A stretch of 33,582 nt of DNA, taken from the NCBI GenBank assembly GCA_947644645.1, contig CANSAF010000028.1:1-33582 (forward strand). Direction: 5' to 3'. The stretch comes from an uncultured Sporosarcina sp. (lineage in GTDB: Bacteria; Bacillota; Bacilli; Bacillales_A; Planococcaceae). Both the position numbers and the translations under genes were made by a program. Shown piece by piece: positions 24,663-33,581 of this stretch. The notes below the pieces were generated by a model that searched no databases, was not told the DNA's origin, and saw only the letters and a list, made by a program, of their open reading frames with translations. Positions within the stretch are counted from its first letter, which is position 1. Each line of letters opens with the position of its first letter.

Positions 24663-26186
24663 ATGGGCGAATCAAGAGAAAATTACTTAATGCTTTGGAT
24701 TACAACTTTTATTGTAGCGCTAGGCGGAATCATCTATCTTTTACATAATGTTTTCGGACTTTTTAAAACATATATTGCATTGTTTGGCATTCAAACACCA
24801 ACAGGTATGTTACAAGTCATTTTCGGATTATTGGTGATGATTACAATTGGACTTCTAATCGCATCATGGGTGGTTTATCGAAAATACGAAACGCATCCGT
24901 ATTTAAGAATTTTACTTACTTTAACATTAACGCATAGTTCGATGTTTATTATTGCTGCTGGAAATGGGCTTGTTGAATATCATTTTTCAATTTTTATGGT
25001 GCTTGCATTTATTGCTTATTTTCACTCAGTAAAATTAATTATTTTGAGTACAACAATTTTTGCAGTGCATCATCTCGTTGGTTATTTTTCATTCCCCGAA
25101 TTATTATGTGGAACATCTGATTATCGCTTTTCTTTGTTAATGATTCATGCGGTGTTTTTACTACTTGCGAGTGCTGCGAATATTATTTTAACAACATTTA
25201 ATAATCGAACAAAAAAAGAAGCGAAACTTCAACGCGTACAAGCTGAAGAACAGTTCCAATTAATTGTGAGTGAATTAACGAAAACAGTGGAAAACTTAGG
25301 GAAGCTAACAACTTCCGTTGAGAGTGGCGCACATGAGTCGAAGTTGGCCAGTCGTGAAATTGCAACTGCCATTCACCAATTAAGGGAAGGTTCTGCGGTT
25401 CAATCGCAACAAGCAGATGACAATACAGCAAGTTTATTGACGATAACAGACAGAGTTTCTGCGTTATATACAATGACTACCGATGTACAAAAAGAGACAA
25501 TTCATGCTGTGAAATATACAGAAGATGGTGAGCAACTGATTAGTCGTACAACTGCGCAATTCGAAGTAGTCAATCAAAATACCATTGCTTTAGAGAAAGT
25601 GTTTCAAAACTACCAAAGACAAATGAATCAAATTGGTGAGTTTGTCAATGATATTACAAATATTGCGAGTCAAACAAATTTACTGGCGCTAAATGCATCG
25701 ATTGAAGCGGCGAGGGCAGGAGAAGCAGGGCAAGGTTTTTCGGTCGTTGCGGATGAAGTGCGAAAACTAGCTTATCAATCGGAAGCGTCTGCAAGGAATG
25801 TTCATCAAGTCGTAAGTGACATTACGGAAGCGTCCATACGAATGATCGATGATATTACTGCCAATGTTCAAGGCGTTCAAAAAGGCATGGGTCAATTACA
25901 ATCAACAAATGAAGCATTTGCGAATATTAGAGAAGTGACGACTTTGATTGAACAACAAATGCTTCGCGTTGCTTCTATGGTAGAAGAAATACATGTTGAA
26001 AGTAAGCCGATGATTCATTCAATGGATGAATTAAAAATGATTTCAAATGATGGTTTAATTAGTAGTGAACAAATTTCAGCGGCGGCGGAAGAGCAACTTG
26101 CTACGATTGAAAACTTAAATGACAGTGCTGAACATTTGCAGAAATTAACAGATGATGTTGGAAAGTTAATTTTACAAATCAAGTGA
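24663..26186 (+). CDS. Methyl-accepting chemotaxis protein with multi-helix membrane input domain
   Basis: This 507-residue chemoreceptor has about six N-terminal membrane helices (between about 11 and 180) and no large extracellular sensor domain. The helices carry histidines in set motifs: His91, EYHFS (105-109), FHS (120-122), AVHH (134-137) and His162. Similar His-rich membrane modules occur in other bacterial sensors; metal or haem binding is possible but unproven. No HAMP domain is evident. The cytoplasmic domain has the conserved signalling tip ([20 protein letters not shown], about 335-354). GGAGGG precedes the ATG. It is not part of the B. subtilis gene order here and has its own terminator. 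Confidence 0.92.
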   Translation: MGESRENYLMLWITTFIVALGGIIYLLHNVFGLFKTYIALFGIQTPTGMLQVIFGLLVMITIGLLIASWVVYRKYETHPYLRILLTLTLTHSSMFIIAAGNGLVEYHFSIFMVLAFIAYFHSVKLIILSTTIFAVHHLVGYFSFPELLCGTSDYRFSLLMIHAVFLLLASAANIILTTFNNRTKKEAKLQRVQAEEQFQLIVSELTKTVENLGKLTTSVESGAHESKLASREIATAIHQLREGSAVQSQQADDNTASLLTITDRVSALYTMTTDVQKETIHAVKYTEDGEQLISRTTAQFEVVNQNTIALEKVFQNYQRQMNQIGEFVNDITNIASQTNLLALNASIEAARAGEAGQGFSVVADEVRKLAYQSEASARNVHQVVSDITEASIRMIDDITANVQGVQKGMGQLQSTNEAFANIREVTTLIEQQMLRVASMVEEIHVESKPMIHSMDELKMISNDGLISSEQISAAAEEQLATIENLNDSAEHLQKLTDDVGKLILQIK

Positions 26187-26236
26187 AAAAGAGCTTGCTA
26201 AAAAATTGTTTTGGATTTTTTAGCAAACTCTTTTTT
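26186..26236 (+). terminator. Intrinsic terminator after the chemoreceptor gene
   Basis: AAAAAGAG and TTGCTAAAAAA (26186-26205) pair with TTTTTTAGCAA and CTCTTTTTT (26216-26236), with one mismatch between blocks. The left arm starts on the last base of the stop codon. Confidence 0.92.
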
Positions 26237-26423
26237 ATTTCTAGTAGCTGATAGTAGAGCATTGGTAAAAATTGTTGTAAACTAGAAGTTATGGAAAACT
26301 TTTTGTCATTTGAAAAATAGGCAAAAAAATAATAAAGATCGCTTTTTATATAATAGAAAAAACGTATGGTAAACGTAGAAATGAGCAATCTAATTTGTAA
26401 ATCCCGATAAAATTCTCCGTCAT

Positions 26424-26453
26424 TTGCATAGGATGATGTAGAAAATGTATAGT
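26424..26453 (+). promoter_or_regulatory. Candidate promoter for the ymfF operon
   Basis: TTGCAT (26424-26429) and TATAGT (26448-26453) are 18 bases apart and lie 43 bases before ymfF. The rest of the 309-base gap (26187-26495) is AT-rich; beyond the terminator at its start I see no gene or clear repeat in it. Confidence 0.45.
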
Positions 26454-26495
26454 GAAAGAACGACGCAGCATATTATCATAAACTGAGGTGCTTAA

Positions 26496-27779
26496 ATGTT
26501 TACGAAAAATGAAATTCAGCAAGGTGTTACTTTATATACACGTAAATCAGAACAATTTAAAACGGTAAGTTTTTCACTAAAATGGAAAACGGCATTAACG
26601 GAAAAAGCAGCAGCGGAAAGATCTGTTTTAGCGAATATATTAGAGGATTCGAACGGAAAATACCGCACGCAAAATGAATTGCGTAAAAAACTAGATGATT
26701 TATATGGAACGGTTCTTTATATGGATGTCGCGAAGCGTGGGGAAAACCATCTGATGACGTTGAATGTAGATTGTGTAAACGATGAATATTTAAACGGTTC
26801 TAATGTATTGGCAGAAACGCTTGAACTGATTCATACAGTGATTTTCCAACCGAACTTAAAAGACGGACAATTTGATCCGTCGATTGTTCAGCGCGAAAAA
26901 CGTTCTGTGACTGAAAGAATTCGTTCTCAGTACGACAATAAAACGAGTTATGCACAAAAAAGAATGCTTGAATCAATTCGTCCAAATAGTGCAGTGTCAA
27001 CAAGTGCGGATGGTTCTCTTGAAGCTGTGCAAGCAGTGGATGGTGCAGCCTTACTTGAAGCGTATCGCTCCATGTTAGAAGAAGATCTAATTGATATTTA
27101 TGTTGTTGGAGATATCGATGAATCGATGCTGGTGGAAAAACTAAAAGCATTATTGCCATTTGGCGCTCGCGAAAAGCGTAAACAATATGCTTTTAAAACA
27201 GATCAACATCACGAATCCGTTACGGAACAACGTGTAGAAGAACAACAGGAAATGAAACAAGGAAAATTGCATTTAGCTTTCCGTACGCCGGTTGGTTTTT
27301 ATCATGAAGATTATATGAAAATGCAAGTGATGAACGGCATTTTTGGTGGCTTTGCACATAGTAAATTATTTATGAATGTACGTGAAAAAGAAAGTATGGC
27401 GTATTATGCATCTAGTTCATACGCTTCTCATTACGGGCTTCTTTATGTTATGGCTGGGATTGACGCGGAATTAGCGGATAAAGCCGTTTCATTAATTAAA
27501 GAACAGCTGAAGGCACTGCAAAACGGCGAGATTACTGATTTAGAAATGGAGCAAACTAAAGCTTTGCTTAATAACAGTATTACGAGCACATTCGATTCAG
27601 CGAGAGGTCAAATTGAAGTTTTTGACCAGTACAAAGAATTGGATGAACATTTTAATGCCGACATGTTGAAAAAAGGTTGGGCAGCCGTTACGAAAGAAGA
27701 TATACAAAAAATGGCAACGACAATGCAATTGGAAATTGTTTATTTGTTATCAGGAAAGGAAACTGCAACTGATGAATAA
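26496..27779 (+). CDS. ymfF: EF-P modification-associated M16-like protein YmfF
   Basis: This 427-residue M16 (insulinase) family protein is annotated in related genomes as associated with the 5-aminopentanol modification of elongation factor P. The zinc motif HxxEH is absent: the matching N-terminal region reads LANILEDSNGKYRTQ. It should therefore be a non-catalytic partner of YmfH, as in other paired M16 systems. C-terminal domain features such as FGGFAHSKLFMNVREKES (near 288-305) are kept. The final 8 bases overlap the ymfH start. It is the first gene of a tightly packed ymfF-ymfH-ymfI operon. Confidence 0.9.
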   Translation: MFTKNEIQQGVTLYTRKSEQFKTVSFSLKWKTALTEKAAAERSVLANILEDSNGKYRTQNELRKKLDDLYGTVLYMDVAKRGENHLMTLNVDCVNDEYLNGSNVLAETLELIHTVIFQPNLKDGQFDPSIVQREKRSVTERIRSQYDNKTSYAQKRMLESIRPNSAVSTSADGSLEAVQAVDGAALLEAYRSMLEEDLIDIYVVGDIDESMLVEKLKALLPFGAREKRKQYAFKTDQHHESVTEQRVEEQQEMKQGKLHLAFRTPVGFYHEDYMKMQVMNGIFGGFAHSKLFMNVREKESMAYYASSSYASHYGLLYVMAGIDAELADKAVSLIKEQLKALQNGEITDLEMEQTKALLNNSITSTFDSARGQIEVFDQYKELDEHFNADMLKKGWAAVTKEDIQKMATTMQLEIVYLLSGKETATDE

Positions 27780-29079
27780 AATACATTTTGAAAACTTACA
27801 GGAAACGCTATATACCGAGACATTAGACAATGGTCTCGATGTTTATATTTTACCGAAAAAAGGTTTTTCGAAAACATTTGTGACATTCACAACGAAGTAC
27901 GGTTCAATTGACCGAACATTTATCCCAAATGGTAAAACAGAAGAAGTGACTGTGCCAGATGGAATTGCACATTTTTTAGAACATAAAATGTTCGAAAAAG
28001 AAGAAGGAGACGTATTTCAAAAGTTCAGCGTACTTGGTGGATCTGCCAATGCGTTTACGTCTTTTACAAGAACGGCTTATTTGTTTTCAGCGACTGATAA
28101 AGTATATGACAACACAGAAGTGCTCTTGGATTTTGTGCAAGAACCTTATTTCACGGAAGAAACTGTAGAAAAAGAAAAAGGCATTATCAATCAAGAAATT
28201 ACAATGTATGATGATTTACCAGACTGGCGTTTATATTTCGGAGCCATTGAAAACTTATATCACCAACATCCAGTGAAGATTGACATTGCAGGTACAATTG
28301 AATCGATTGATAAAATTACAGCGGACCATTTATATGAATGTTATGAAACGTTTTATCACCCGTCAAATATGGTATTATTTATAGTAGGGGCTGTTCAACC
28401 AGAAGAAATGCTTGCGTTTATTAAAGAAAATCAAGCAAAGAAAACGTTTGGTGAACAAGCAGAAATTACACGTCTTTTTGAAGAAGAGCCAAATACAGCG
28501 GCGATTCCAGAACGTACACTTGAAATGGATGTTACAAAACCAAAGCTTAGTTTCGGTTTGAAATGTACAAATGTTCATTTGTCCGGGGAAGCGATGTTGA
28601 AACAAGAACTCGCTGCTGAATTATTATTGGATGTCTTATTCGGTCGTACATCTTCGTTTTATAAAGAAGCGTATGAAGATGGCTTAATCGATGAGTCATA
28701 TGGCTATAGTTTTTCACAAGAATATGGTTTTGGCTTTGCGATGATTGTTTCGGATACAGAAGATCCAGATGCACTTGCTGCAAAAATTCGTCAAACGATT
28801 GAAGAAACGAAAACATCATGGTCCATTACGGGGGAAGAGCTTGAACGAATCGCTAAACGTAAAATTGGTCAGTTTATGCGTTCACTCAATTCAATCGAAT
28901 TTATTGCGAACCAATTTACACGTTACCAATTCAATGAGATGGATCTATTCAATGTCGTACCGATGATTGAAAAACTAACAATTACTGATTTACAAGCGGC
29001 ATTTGCGACGATTCAAGATGAAGCAGGGCAAACAACATTTAAGATTTTACCGAAAGCAAAAGAAGATGAAACAAACTGA
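27772..29079 (+). CDS. ymfH: EF-P modification-associated M16 zinc peptidase YmfH
   Basis: This is the catalytic partner of YmfF, 435 residues. The inverted zinc motif HFLEH is at 67-71, with the distal glutamate expected in the EKEKGIINQEI stretch around 140-150. The ATG at 27772 (MNKIHFEN) overlaps the end of ymfF by 8 bases and follows AAAGGA (27755-27760). A longer TTG-started frame from 27736 has no such site and is rejected. The last 14 bases overlap ymfI. The true substrate of these peptidases is not established; the link to EF-P modification comes from the conserved neighbourhood with ymfI. Confidence 0.9.
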   Translation: MNKIHFENLQETLYTETLDNGLDVYILPKKGFSKTFVTFTTKYGSIDRTFIPNGKTEEVTVPDGIAHFLEHKMFEKEEGDVFQKFSVLGGSANAFTSFTRTAYLFSATDKVYDNTEVLLDFVQEPYFTEETVEKEKGIINQEITMYDDLPDWRLYFGAIENLYHQHPVKIDIAGTIESIDKITADHLYECYETFYHPSNMVLFIVGAVQPEEMLAFIKENQAKKTFGEQAEITRLFEEEPNTAAIPERTLEMDVTKPKLSFGLKCTNVHLSGEAMLKQELAAELLLDVLFGRTSSFYKEAYEDGLIDESYGYSFSQEYGFGFAMIVSDTEDPDALAAKIRQTIEETKTSWSITGEELERIAKRKIGQFMRSLNSIEFIANQFTRYQFNEMDLFNVVPMIEKLTITDLQAAFATIQDEAGQTTFKILPKAKEDETN

Positions 29080-29800
29080 TTTTGCAGTCGTACTCGGCGC
29101 AACTGGTGACATCGGTCAAGCAATTTGTCGCCAGCTCGCCGCTAGTGGATGGTCTATCTATATTCATTATAATCGGCAAGAAGATGTAGCGCTAAAACTG
29201 AAACAAGAACTTCAGACAGACTTTCCGGCATTGACATTTATCATTCTACAAGCCGATTTTTTAGTAGATGAAGACGTGGAGAAAATCGCTCAAACGATTC
29301 CTTCAGTACGTGCGATTGTCGTTGCGAATGGACAGTCGATGACAAAATTATTGACAGACACAACGCCAGAAGATATGAATGCGTTATGGAAAGTACATAT
29401 GCAAAATCCCGCGCGGCTCATTAGTGTATTGTCGAATCGACTTAGACAACAGGATGTTTCCTATATTGTGTTTATCGGTTCGATTTGGGGGAATACAGGT
29501 GCTGCAGGGGAAGTTATGTATTCGGCGGTCAAAGGTGCGCAACATGCTTTCGTCAAAGCTTATGCAAAGGAAGCATCTTATGGTGGGATTCGCGTGAATG
29601 CCATTGCACCGGGATGGATTGAAACGCGGATGAATGATGAATTTCCAGCGGATGAAAAAGCACTTGTGATGGAAGAAATTCCTCTTCTTTCAACAGGGAC
29701 GCCTTTACAAGTTGCCGATCTTGTCGAATTTTTATTAAGTGGCAAAGCCGATTATATGACTGGCGAAATTTTAAAACTCAATGGTGGCTGGTATATTTAA
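29066..29800 (+). CDS. ymfI: EF-P 5-aminopentanone reductase YmfI (short-chain dehydrogenase)
   Basis: In B. subtilis YmfI reduces 5-aminopentanone attached to the modified lysine of elongation factor P, completing the 5-aminopentanol modification. This 244-residue short-chain dehydrogenase has the cofactor motif GATGDIGQAI (10-19), the serine in FIGSIWG and the catalytic YSAVK (about 152-156), followed by the INAxAPGWIETRM-like segment. The ATG at 29066 lies inside ymfH (14-base overlap), so translation is coupled. A longer frame from 29003 falls within ymfH and is rejected. It resembles FabG, but the neighbours make YmfI the better call. Confidence 0.9.
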   Translation: MKQTDFAVVLGATGDIGQAICRQLAASGWSIYIHYNRQEDVALKLKQELQTDFPALTFIILQADFLVDEDVEKIAQTIPSVRAIVVANGQSMTKLLTDTTPEDMNALWKVHMQNPARLISVLSNRLRQQDVSYIVFIGSIWGNTGAAGEVMYSAVKGAQHAFVKAYAKEASYGGIRVNAIAPGWIETRMNDEFPADEKALVMEEIPLLSTGTPLQVADLVEFLLSGKADYMTGEILKLNGGWYI

Positions 29801-29885
29801 CGACGGTTCTTTTCTAATTCAAAAAAATCCGTTATGATGGAACTAATTGAAATATTGTACGTCCTATTTAAAACGGGAAGGGTGT

Positions 29886-30716
29886 ATGAAAATGGGGAAT
29901 TGGTATTTAGAATATGAAATCCAAGTTAACCGTCCGGGACTACTCGGAGATATTGCATCATTACTCGGCATGCTACGTGTCAATATTACGATGATTAATA
30001 GCGTAGACGGCGAACATCGCGATCAGGAATATGGTGGGATTCGTCGCGGTTTATTGTTAAAAACAGAGGATGATGCGCAAATCGCACGTTTCGAATTAAT
30101 TGCTTCAACGATGGATATGATTCAAATAAAAAAAATCAGAACGCCAAAGTTAAGTGATATTTTAGCGGTGCGACATGGACGATATTTACTTAAAGATGCA
30201 GATAATCGAAAAACATTCCGATTTTTACGGAGTGAACTTGGAATTTTGGTGGATTTTATGGCTGAATTATTTAAAGAAGAAGGCCATAAACTTATTGGTG
30301 TTCGAGGAATGCCGCGCGTTGGAAAAACAGAATCTGTTGTTGCGGCAAGTGTTTGTGCCAATAAAAAATGGATATTCTTATCTTCCACAATGATTAAACA
30401 AACCATCCGTAAAACATTAGCGGGCGATGAGTTTTCTAAAGATAATATTTTTATTTTAGATGGAATTGTGTCAAGAAAAGATGCAGATGAAAGACATTTA
30501 CAACTTGTGCGCGAAATGATGCATATTCCCGCAATTAAAGTGATTGAACATCCGGATATTTTTGTTCAACATTCGGAGTATACAATCGATGATTTTGATT
30601 ATATTATTGAGCTAAGAACAGAACAGGACGAAGAGATTACATATGAAATGATGGAGAAAAACCACATGATGTCCAATCGGGGATCAATGGGGGGCTTCGA
30701 CATCTTTAACCTTTGA
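29886..30716 (+). CDS. ymfK: DUF3388 family protein with P-loop-like motif (YmfK-like)
   Basis: This 276-residue cytosolic protein of unknown function matches YmfK (DUF3388) by position and sequence style. The N-terminal about 75 residues (WYLEYEIQVNRPGLLGDIAS onward) look like an ACT-type regulatory fold. Around 140-160 the motif GVRGMPRVGKTES resembles a Walker A loop, followed by ILDGIVSRKDADERH. The ATG at 29886 closely follows AAGGGTG; ATG 29892 (MGNW) has better spacing and is equally possible. The ymfJ gene (DUF3243), usual between ymfI and ymfK, is absent. A weak promoter-like TATGAT lies at 29832-29837. rodZ follows after 16 bases. Confidence 0.8.
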   Translation: MKMGNWYLEYEIQVNRPGLLGDIASLLGMLRVNITMINSVDGEHRDQEYGGIRRGLLLKTEDDAQIARFELIASTMDMIQIKKIRTPKLSDILAVRHGRYLLKDADNRKTFRFLRSELGILVDFMAELFKEEGHKLIGVRGMPRVGKTESVVAASVCANKKWIFLSSTMIKQTIRKTLAGDEFSKDNIFILDGIVSRKDADERHLQLVREMMHIPAIKVIEHPDIFVQHSEYTIDDFDYIIELRTEQDEEITYEMMEKNHMMSNRGSMGGFDIFNL

Positions 30717-30732
30717 TAGGCAGGTGTTAGAG

Positions 30733-31629
30733 GTGACCGGATTAGGTGACCGTCTTAAAGAGGCGAGGAAAGCAAAAGGCTATACATTAGATGATTTACA
30801 AGAAATTACAAAGATCCAAAAGAGATATTTATCAAGTATTGAAAATGAAGAGTTTGGTACGATGCCGGGTTCATTTTATGTGCGCGCATTTATTAAACAA
30901 TATGCAGAAGCAGTCGGTTTAGATGCAGATGAAATGCTCTCTTTATATAAAGGGAGTGCGGAAACTGCAGAAGTTGTTGAAGAGGAAGAACGTCAAAAGG
31001 TTGCGCCAACATTATCACGCAGTCGTTCACGTAGTACGGGACAACTTGCGGAAGTTATGCCGAAAATTATCGTGGCATTATTTATTATCGTCATCATTTT
31101 AGTTGTTGCATTTTTATGGAGACATAATGTTGGAAATAAAGGGGACGGACCAACTGCGCCAAATGATCAAATTCAAGTAGATCAAACGAAACCAAAAGAG
31201 CAACCACCAACATCGACAGATCCAGACGGAGAGAAAGACAATGAAGCAGCTGATCAAGACGATGAAACGGATGCAGACGACGAAGAAGATTCGAAAAAAG
31301 GCGACCAGAAACAAGTCCTTGAACATCTTGAAATTTCAGGTCAAAATTCTACGTATGCTTTAAAAGAAAGTGACAACTTTAAACTTGAAATCCGTACGAA
31401 AGGACCATCTTGGATTGGTGTCACAGACGAAAATCAACGAGAGTTAACGCCAGAAGCACGCACGATGGAAGCAGGGGAAACTGTAGAAATCGATGCAAAA
31501 GACGTTCAAAAAGTGCGTATTCGTGTTGGACGAACTGCGGAAACTGAGATTTATGTAAATGGTGAATTACTGGAGTATGCATCAGACGCAACTACGCAAA
31601 ACATTTATATTGAATATGAACAACAATAA
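30733..31629 (+). CDS. rodZ: Cell-shape protein RodZ
   Basis: RodZ links MreB filaments to the membrane and helps set rod shape. This 298-residue protein has an N-terminal helix-turn-helix of the XRE type (LGDRLKEARKAKGYTLDDL, 4-22, then KIQKRYLSSIENEEF), the conserved FYVRAFIKQYAEAVGLD (48-64), one membrane helix (111-129), an acidic threonine/aspartate-rich linker (about 135-200), and a C-terminal DUF4115 domain on the outside. The GTG at 30733 is chosen because AGGCAGG sits 9 bases before it; GTG 30724 overlaps that site. It corresponds to ymfM in B. subtilis. Confidence 0.92.
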   Translation: MTGLGDRLKEARKAKGYTLDDLQEITKIQKRYLSSIENEEFGTMPGSFYVRAFIKQYAEAVGLDADEMLSLYKGSAETAEVVEEEERQKVAPTLSRSRSRSTGQLAEVMPKIIVALFIIVIILVVAFLWRHNVGNKGDGPTAPNDQIQVDQTKPKEQPPTSTDPDGEKDNEAADQDDETDADDEEDSKKGDQKQVLEHLEISGQNSTYALKESDNFKLEIRTKGPSWIGVTDENQRELTPEARTMEAGETVEIDAKDVQKVRIRVGRTAETEIYVNGELLEYASDATTQNIYIEYEQQ

Positions 31630-31654
31630 AAGATACTAAGGTATCAGATAAAAC

Positions 31655-31700
31655 GGGGGCGTCCAGAAAGTCATTTTTTCGACATTTCCGGATAGCCCCT
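31655..31700 (+). terminator. Terminator-like hairpin between rodZ and pgsA
   Basis: GGGG-C, TCC, GAAA and GTC in 31656-31672 pair with GAC, TTTC, GGA and GCCCC in 31681-31699. No T run follows directly, so termination is probably partial and pgsA may be read through. Confidence 0.6.
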
Positions 31701-31737
31701 ACAGTTGTTTTTAGTGTGGAAAGGAAAGGTGTTTCAT

Positions 31738-32316
31738 TTGAACTTACCTAATAAAATTACATTGTCGCGCATTATTTTAATTCCTATTTTTATGATTTTT
31801 ATGTTGGTCGATTTTAATTTTGGGAAAACGGTTTTCCTTGGCGCTGAAATGAATGTAGAACATTTAATTGGTGGTTGGATTTTTATTATCGCATCTTTAA
31901 CCGATTGGCTTGACGGTTATATCGCTAGAAAAAATAATTTAGTGACGAATATGGGGAAATTTCTTGACCCGTTGGCAGATAAATTACTCGTATCCGCAGC
32001 TTTAATCATTTTAGTAGAACTTGGTGCGGCTCCTTCATGGATTGTGATTGTGATCATTAGCCGTGAATTTGCAGTGACAGGTCTTCGTTTAATTTTAGCG
32101 GGCGGAGGAGAAGTGGTTGCGGCGAATCAATTAGGGAAAATTAAAACAACGGCACAAATTCTTGCAATCATTTTCTTACTAATGAATGATTTATTTTTCG
32201 CTGCAATGGGCATTCCATTTGGCATGATTATGCTTTATATCGCACTAATTTTCACAGTTTGGTCAGGTGCGGATTACTTCTATAAAAATAGACGCGTATT
32301 GCTCGAATCCATGTAA
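31738..32316 (+). CDS. pgsA: Phosphatidylglycerophosphate synthase
   Basis: PgsA joins CDP-diacylglycerol and glycerol-3-phosphate in the membrane, the committed step to phosphatidylglycerol. The CDP-alcohol phosphotransferase motif is complete: Asp59-Gly60, Ala63-Arg64, Gly73, Asp77 and Asp81, in WLDGYIARK and GKFLDPLADK. Several membrane helices span the 192 residues. The TTG at 31738 (MNLPNKITLSRI) follows GGAAAGGTG. Upstream in-frame starts would add residues not seen in the family. The conserved SREFAVTGLRL segment (near 108-118) matches the Bacillus enzyme. cinA follows after 14 bases. Confidence 0.95.
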   Translation: MNLPNKITLSRIILIPIFMIFMLVDFNFGKTVFLGAEMNVEHLIGGWIFIIASLTDWLDGYIARKNNLVTNMGKFLDPLADKLLVSAALIILVELGAAPSWIVIVIISREFAVTGLRLILAGGGEVVAANQLGKIKTTAQILAIIFLLMNDLFFAAMGIPFGMIMLYIALIFTVWSGADYFYKNRRVLLESM

Positions 32317-32330
32317 AGGAAGTGTCTTGT

Positions 32331-33581
32331 TTGAGAGTTGAAATTATTGCAGTTGGATCAGAATTATTACTCGGTCAAATTACAAATACGAATGCAACTT
32401 TTATGTCTAAACATCTAGCCGAAATTGGTGCGGATGTTTATTATCATACAGTTGTCGGTGATAATCCAAAGCGTTTAAAAGAAGCGATTGAAGTCGCCGA
32501 AAAACGCGCAGATGTTTTAATTTTTTCTGGAGGTCTTGGCCCGACAAAAGATGATATGACGAAAGAGACGATTGCGGAACATATCGGTTTAACTTTAGAA
32601 TTAAATAGCGAAGCACTTACTTATATTGAATCATTTTTCAAAAGAAGTAAGCGCGTCATGACAGAAAACAATAAAAAGCAAGCACTTGTCTTTAAAGGGA
32701 GTACAGTTTTAAATAATCGTACGGGAATGGCACCTGGAATGGCGGTTCAACAAAACGGTAAACATTATATCTTGTTACCTGGTCCGCCACATGAAATGGA
32801 GCCTATGTTTATCGATGAAGCGATTCCTTATTTATTGGCTGAAAACGGTACACAAGAAATCATTACTTCGCAAGTGCTGAAGTTTTATGGCATAGGCGAG
32901 GCGGAACTTGAGCATCGTATTCAACCTATCTTAGAACGACAAACGAATCCAACGATTGCACCTCTTGCAACAGCAGATGCTGTGACGCTTCGCATTACAG
33001 CAAAAGCGTCAACGATTGAGGCTGCAAAGGCGTTAATCGCACCTGTTGAAGCTGAAATTCGTGAAGTAGTCGGAGAGTTTATCTTCGGGGTTAATGATGA
33101 TACATTGTCTTCAAAAGTGTTGGCTTTATTGCAAGCGAAAGGATATACAATCTCAGCAGCTGAAAGTTTAACAGCAGGGTTATTTATGGCTGAACTTGGA
33201 AGTGAGCCGGGCATTAGTGCCTCACTCGCGGGTGGTTTAGTCGTTTATAATGAACAAGCAAAAATGACACAATTAGGTGTAAGTCAACAGGTTTTAGAAG
33301 AATGTGGAATAGTGAGCGCCGAATGTGCCGCGGCACTTGCTGTAAAAGTGCAAGAGAGATTCGAAACTGATATCGGTGTGGGAATTACTGGCGCAGCTGG
33401 ACCAACACCGCATGACGGGGAGCCCGCGGGAACAGTTTGGATTGGCATTGCTTTACCAAATCAAGTACCGATAACACATAAATTATTATTATCAGGTTCA
33501 CGCAACGCGAACCGACAAAGATCAGCGAAATTTGCTTTATATTATTTAATTAAAGCATTAACGGAATCAGTCGCTAACTAA
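32331..33581 (+). CDS. cinA: CinA, competence/damage-inducible protein with nicotinamide-nucleotide amidase domain
   Basis: CinA has an N-terminal molybdopterin-binding-like (MoCF) domain (about 1-170, with AVGSELLLGQI and FSGGLGPTKDDMTKE) that in relatives has pyrophosphatase activity on NAD-type compounds. A C-terminal PncC-type amidase domain (about 255-416, with SAAESLTAGLF and GITGAAGP) is expected to turn nicotinamide mononucleotide into nicotinate mononucleotide. The TTG at 32331 is 6-7 bases after AGGAAGTG and gives 416 residues, equal to the B. subtilis protein; GTG 32322 overlaps that site. The gene is complete, stopping one base before the window edge. recA normally follows and is often cotranscribed. 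Confidence 0.95.
   Translation: MRVEIIAVGSELLLGQITNTNATFMSKHLAEIGADVYYHTVVGDNPKRLKEAIEVAEKRADVLIFSGGLGPTKDDMTKETIAEHIGLTLELNSEALTYIESFFKRSKRVMTENNKKQALVFKGSTVLNNRTGMAPGMAVQQNGKHYILLPGPPHEMEPMFIDEAIPYLLAENGTQEIITSQVLKFYGIGEAELEHRIQPILERQTNPTIAPLATADAVTLRITAKASTIEAAKALIAPVEAEIREVVGEFIFGVNDDTLSSKVLALLQAKGYTISAAESLTAGLFMAELGSEPGISASLAGGLVVYNEQAKMTQLGVSQQVLEECGIVSAECAAALAVKVQERFETDIGVGITGAAGPTPHDGEPAGTVWIGIALPNQVPITHKLLLSGSRNANRQRSAKFALYYLIKALTESVAN

Noticed and set aside
26496-27779. YmfF as an active zinc peptidase
   Set aside because: The HxxEH zinc motif is absent from the expected N-terminal position.
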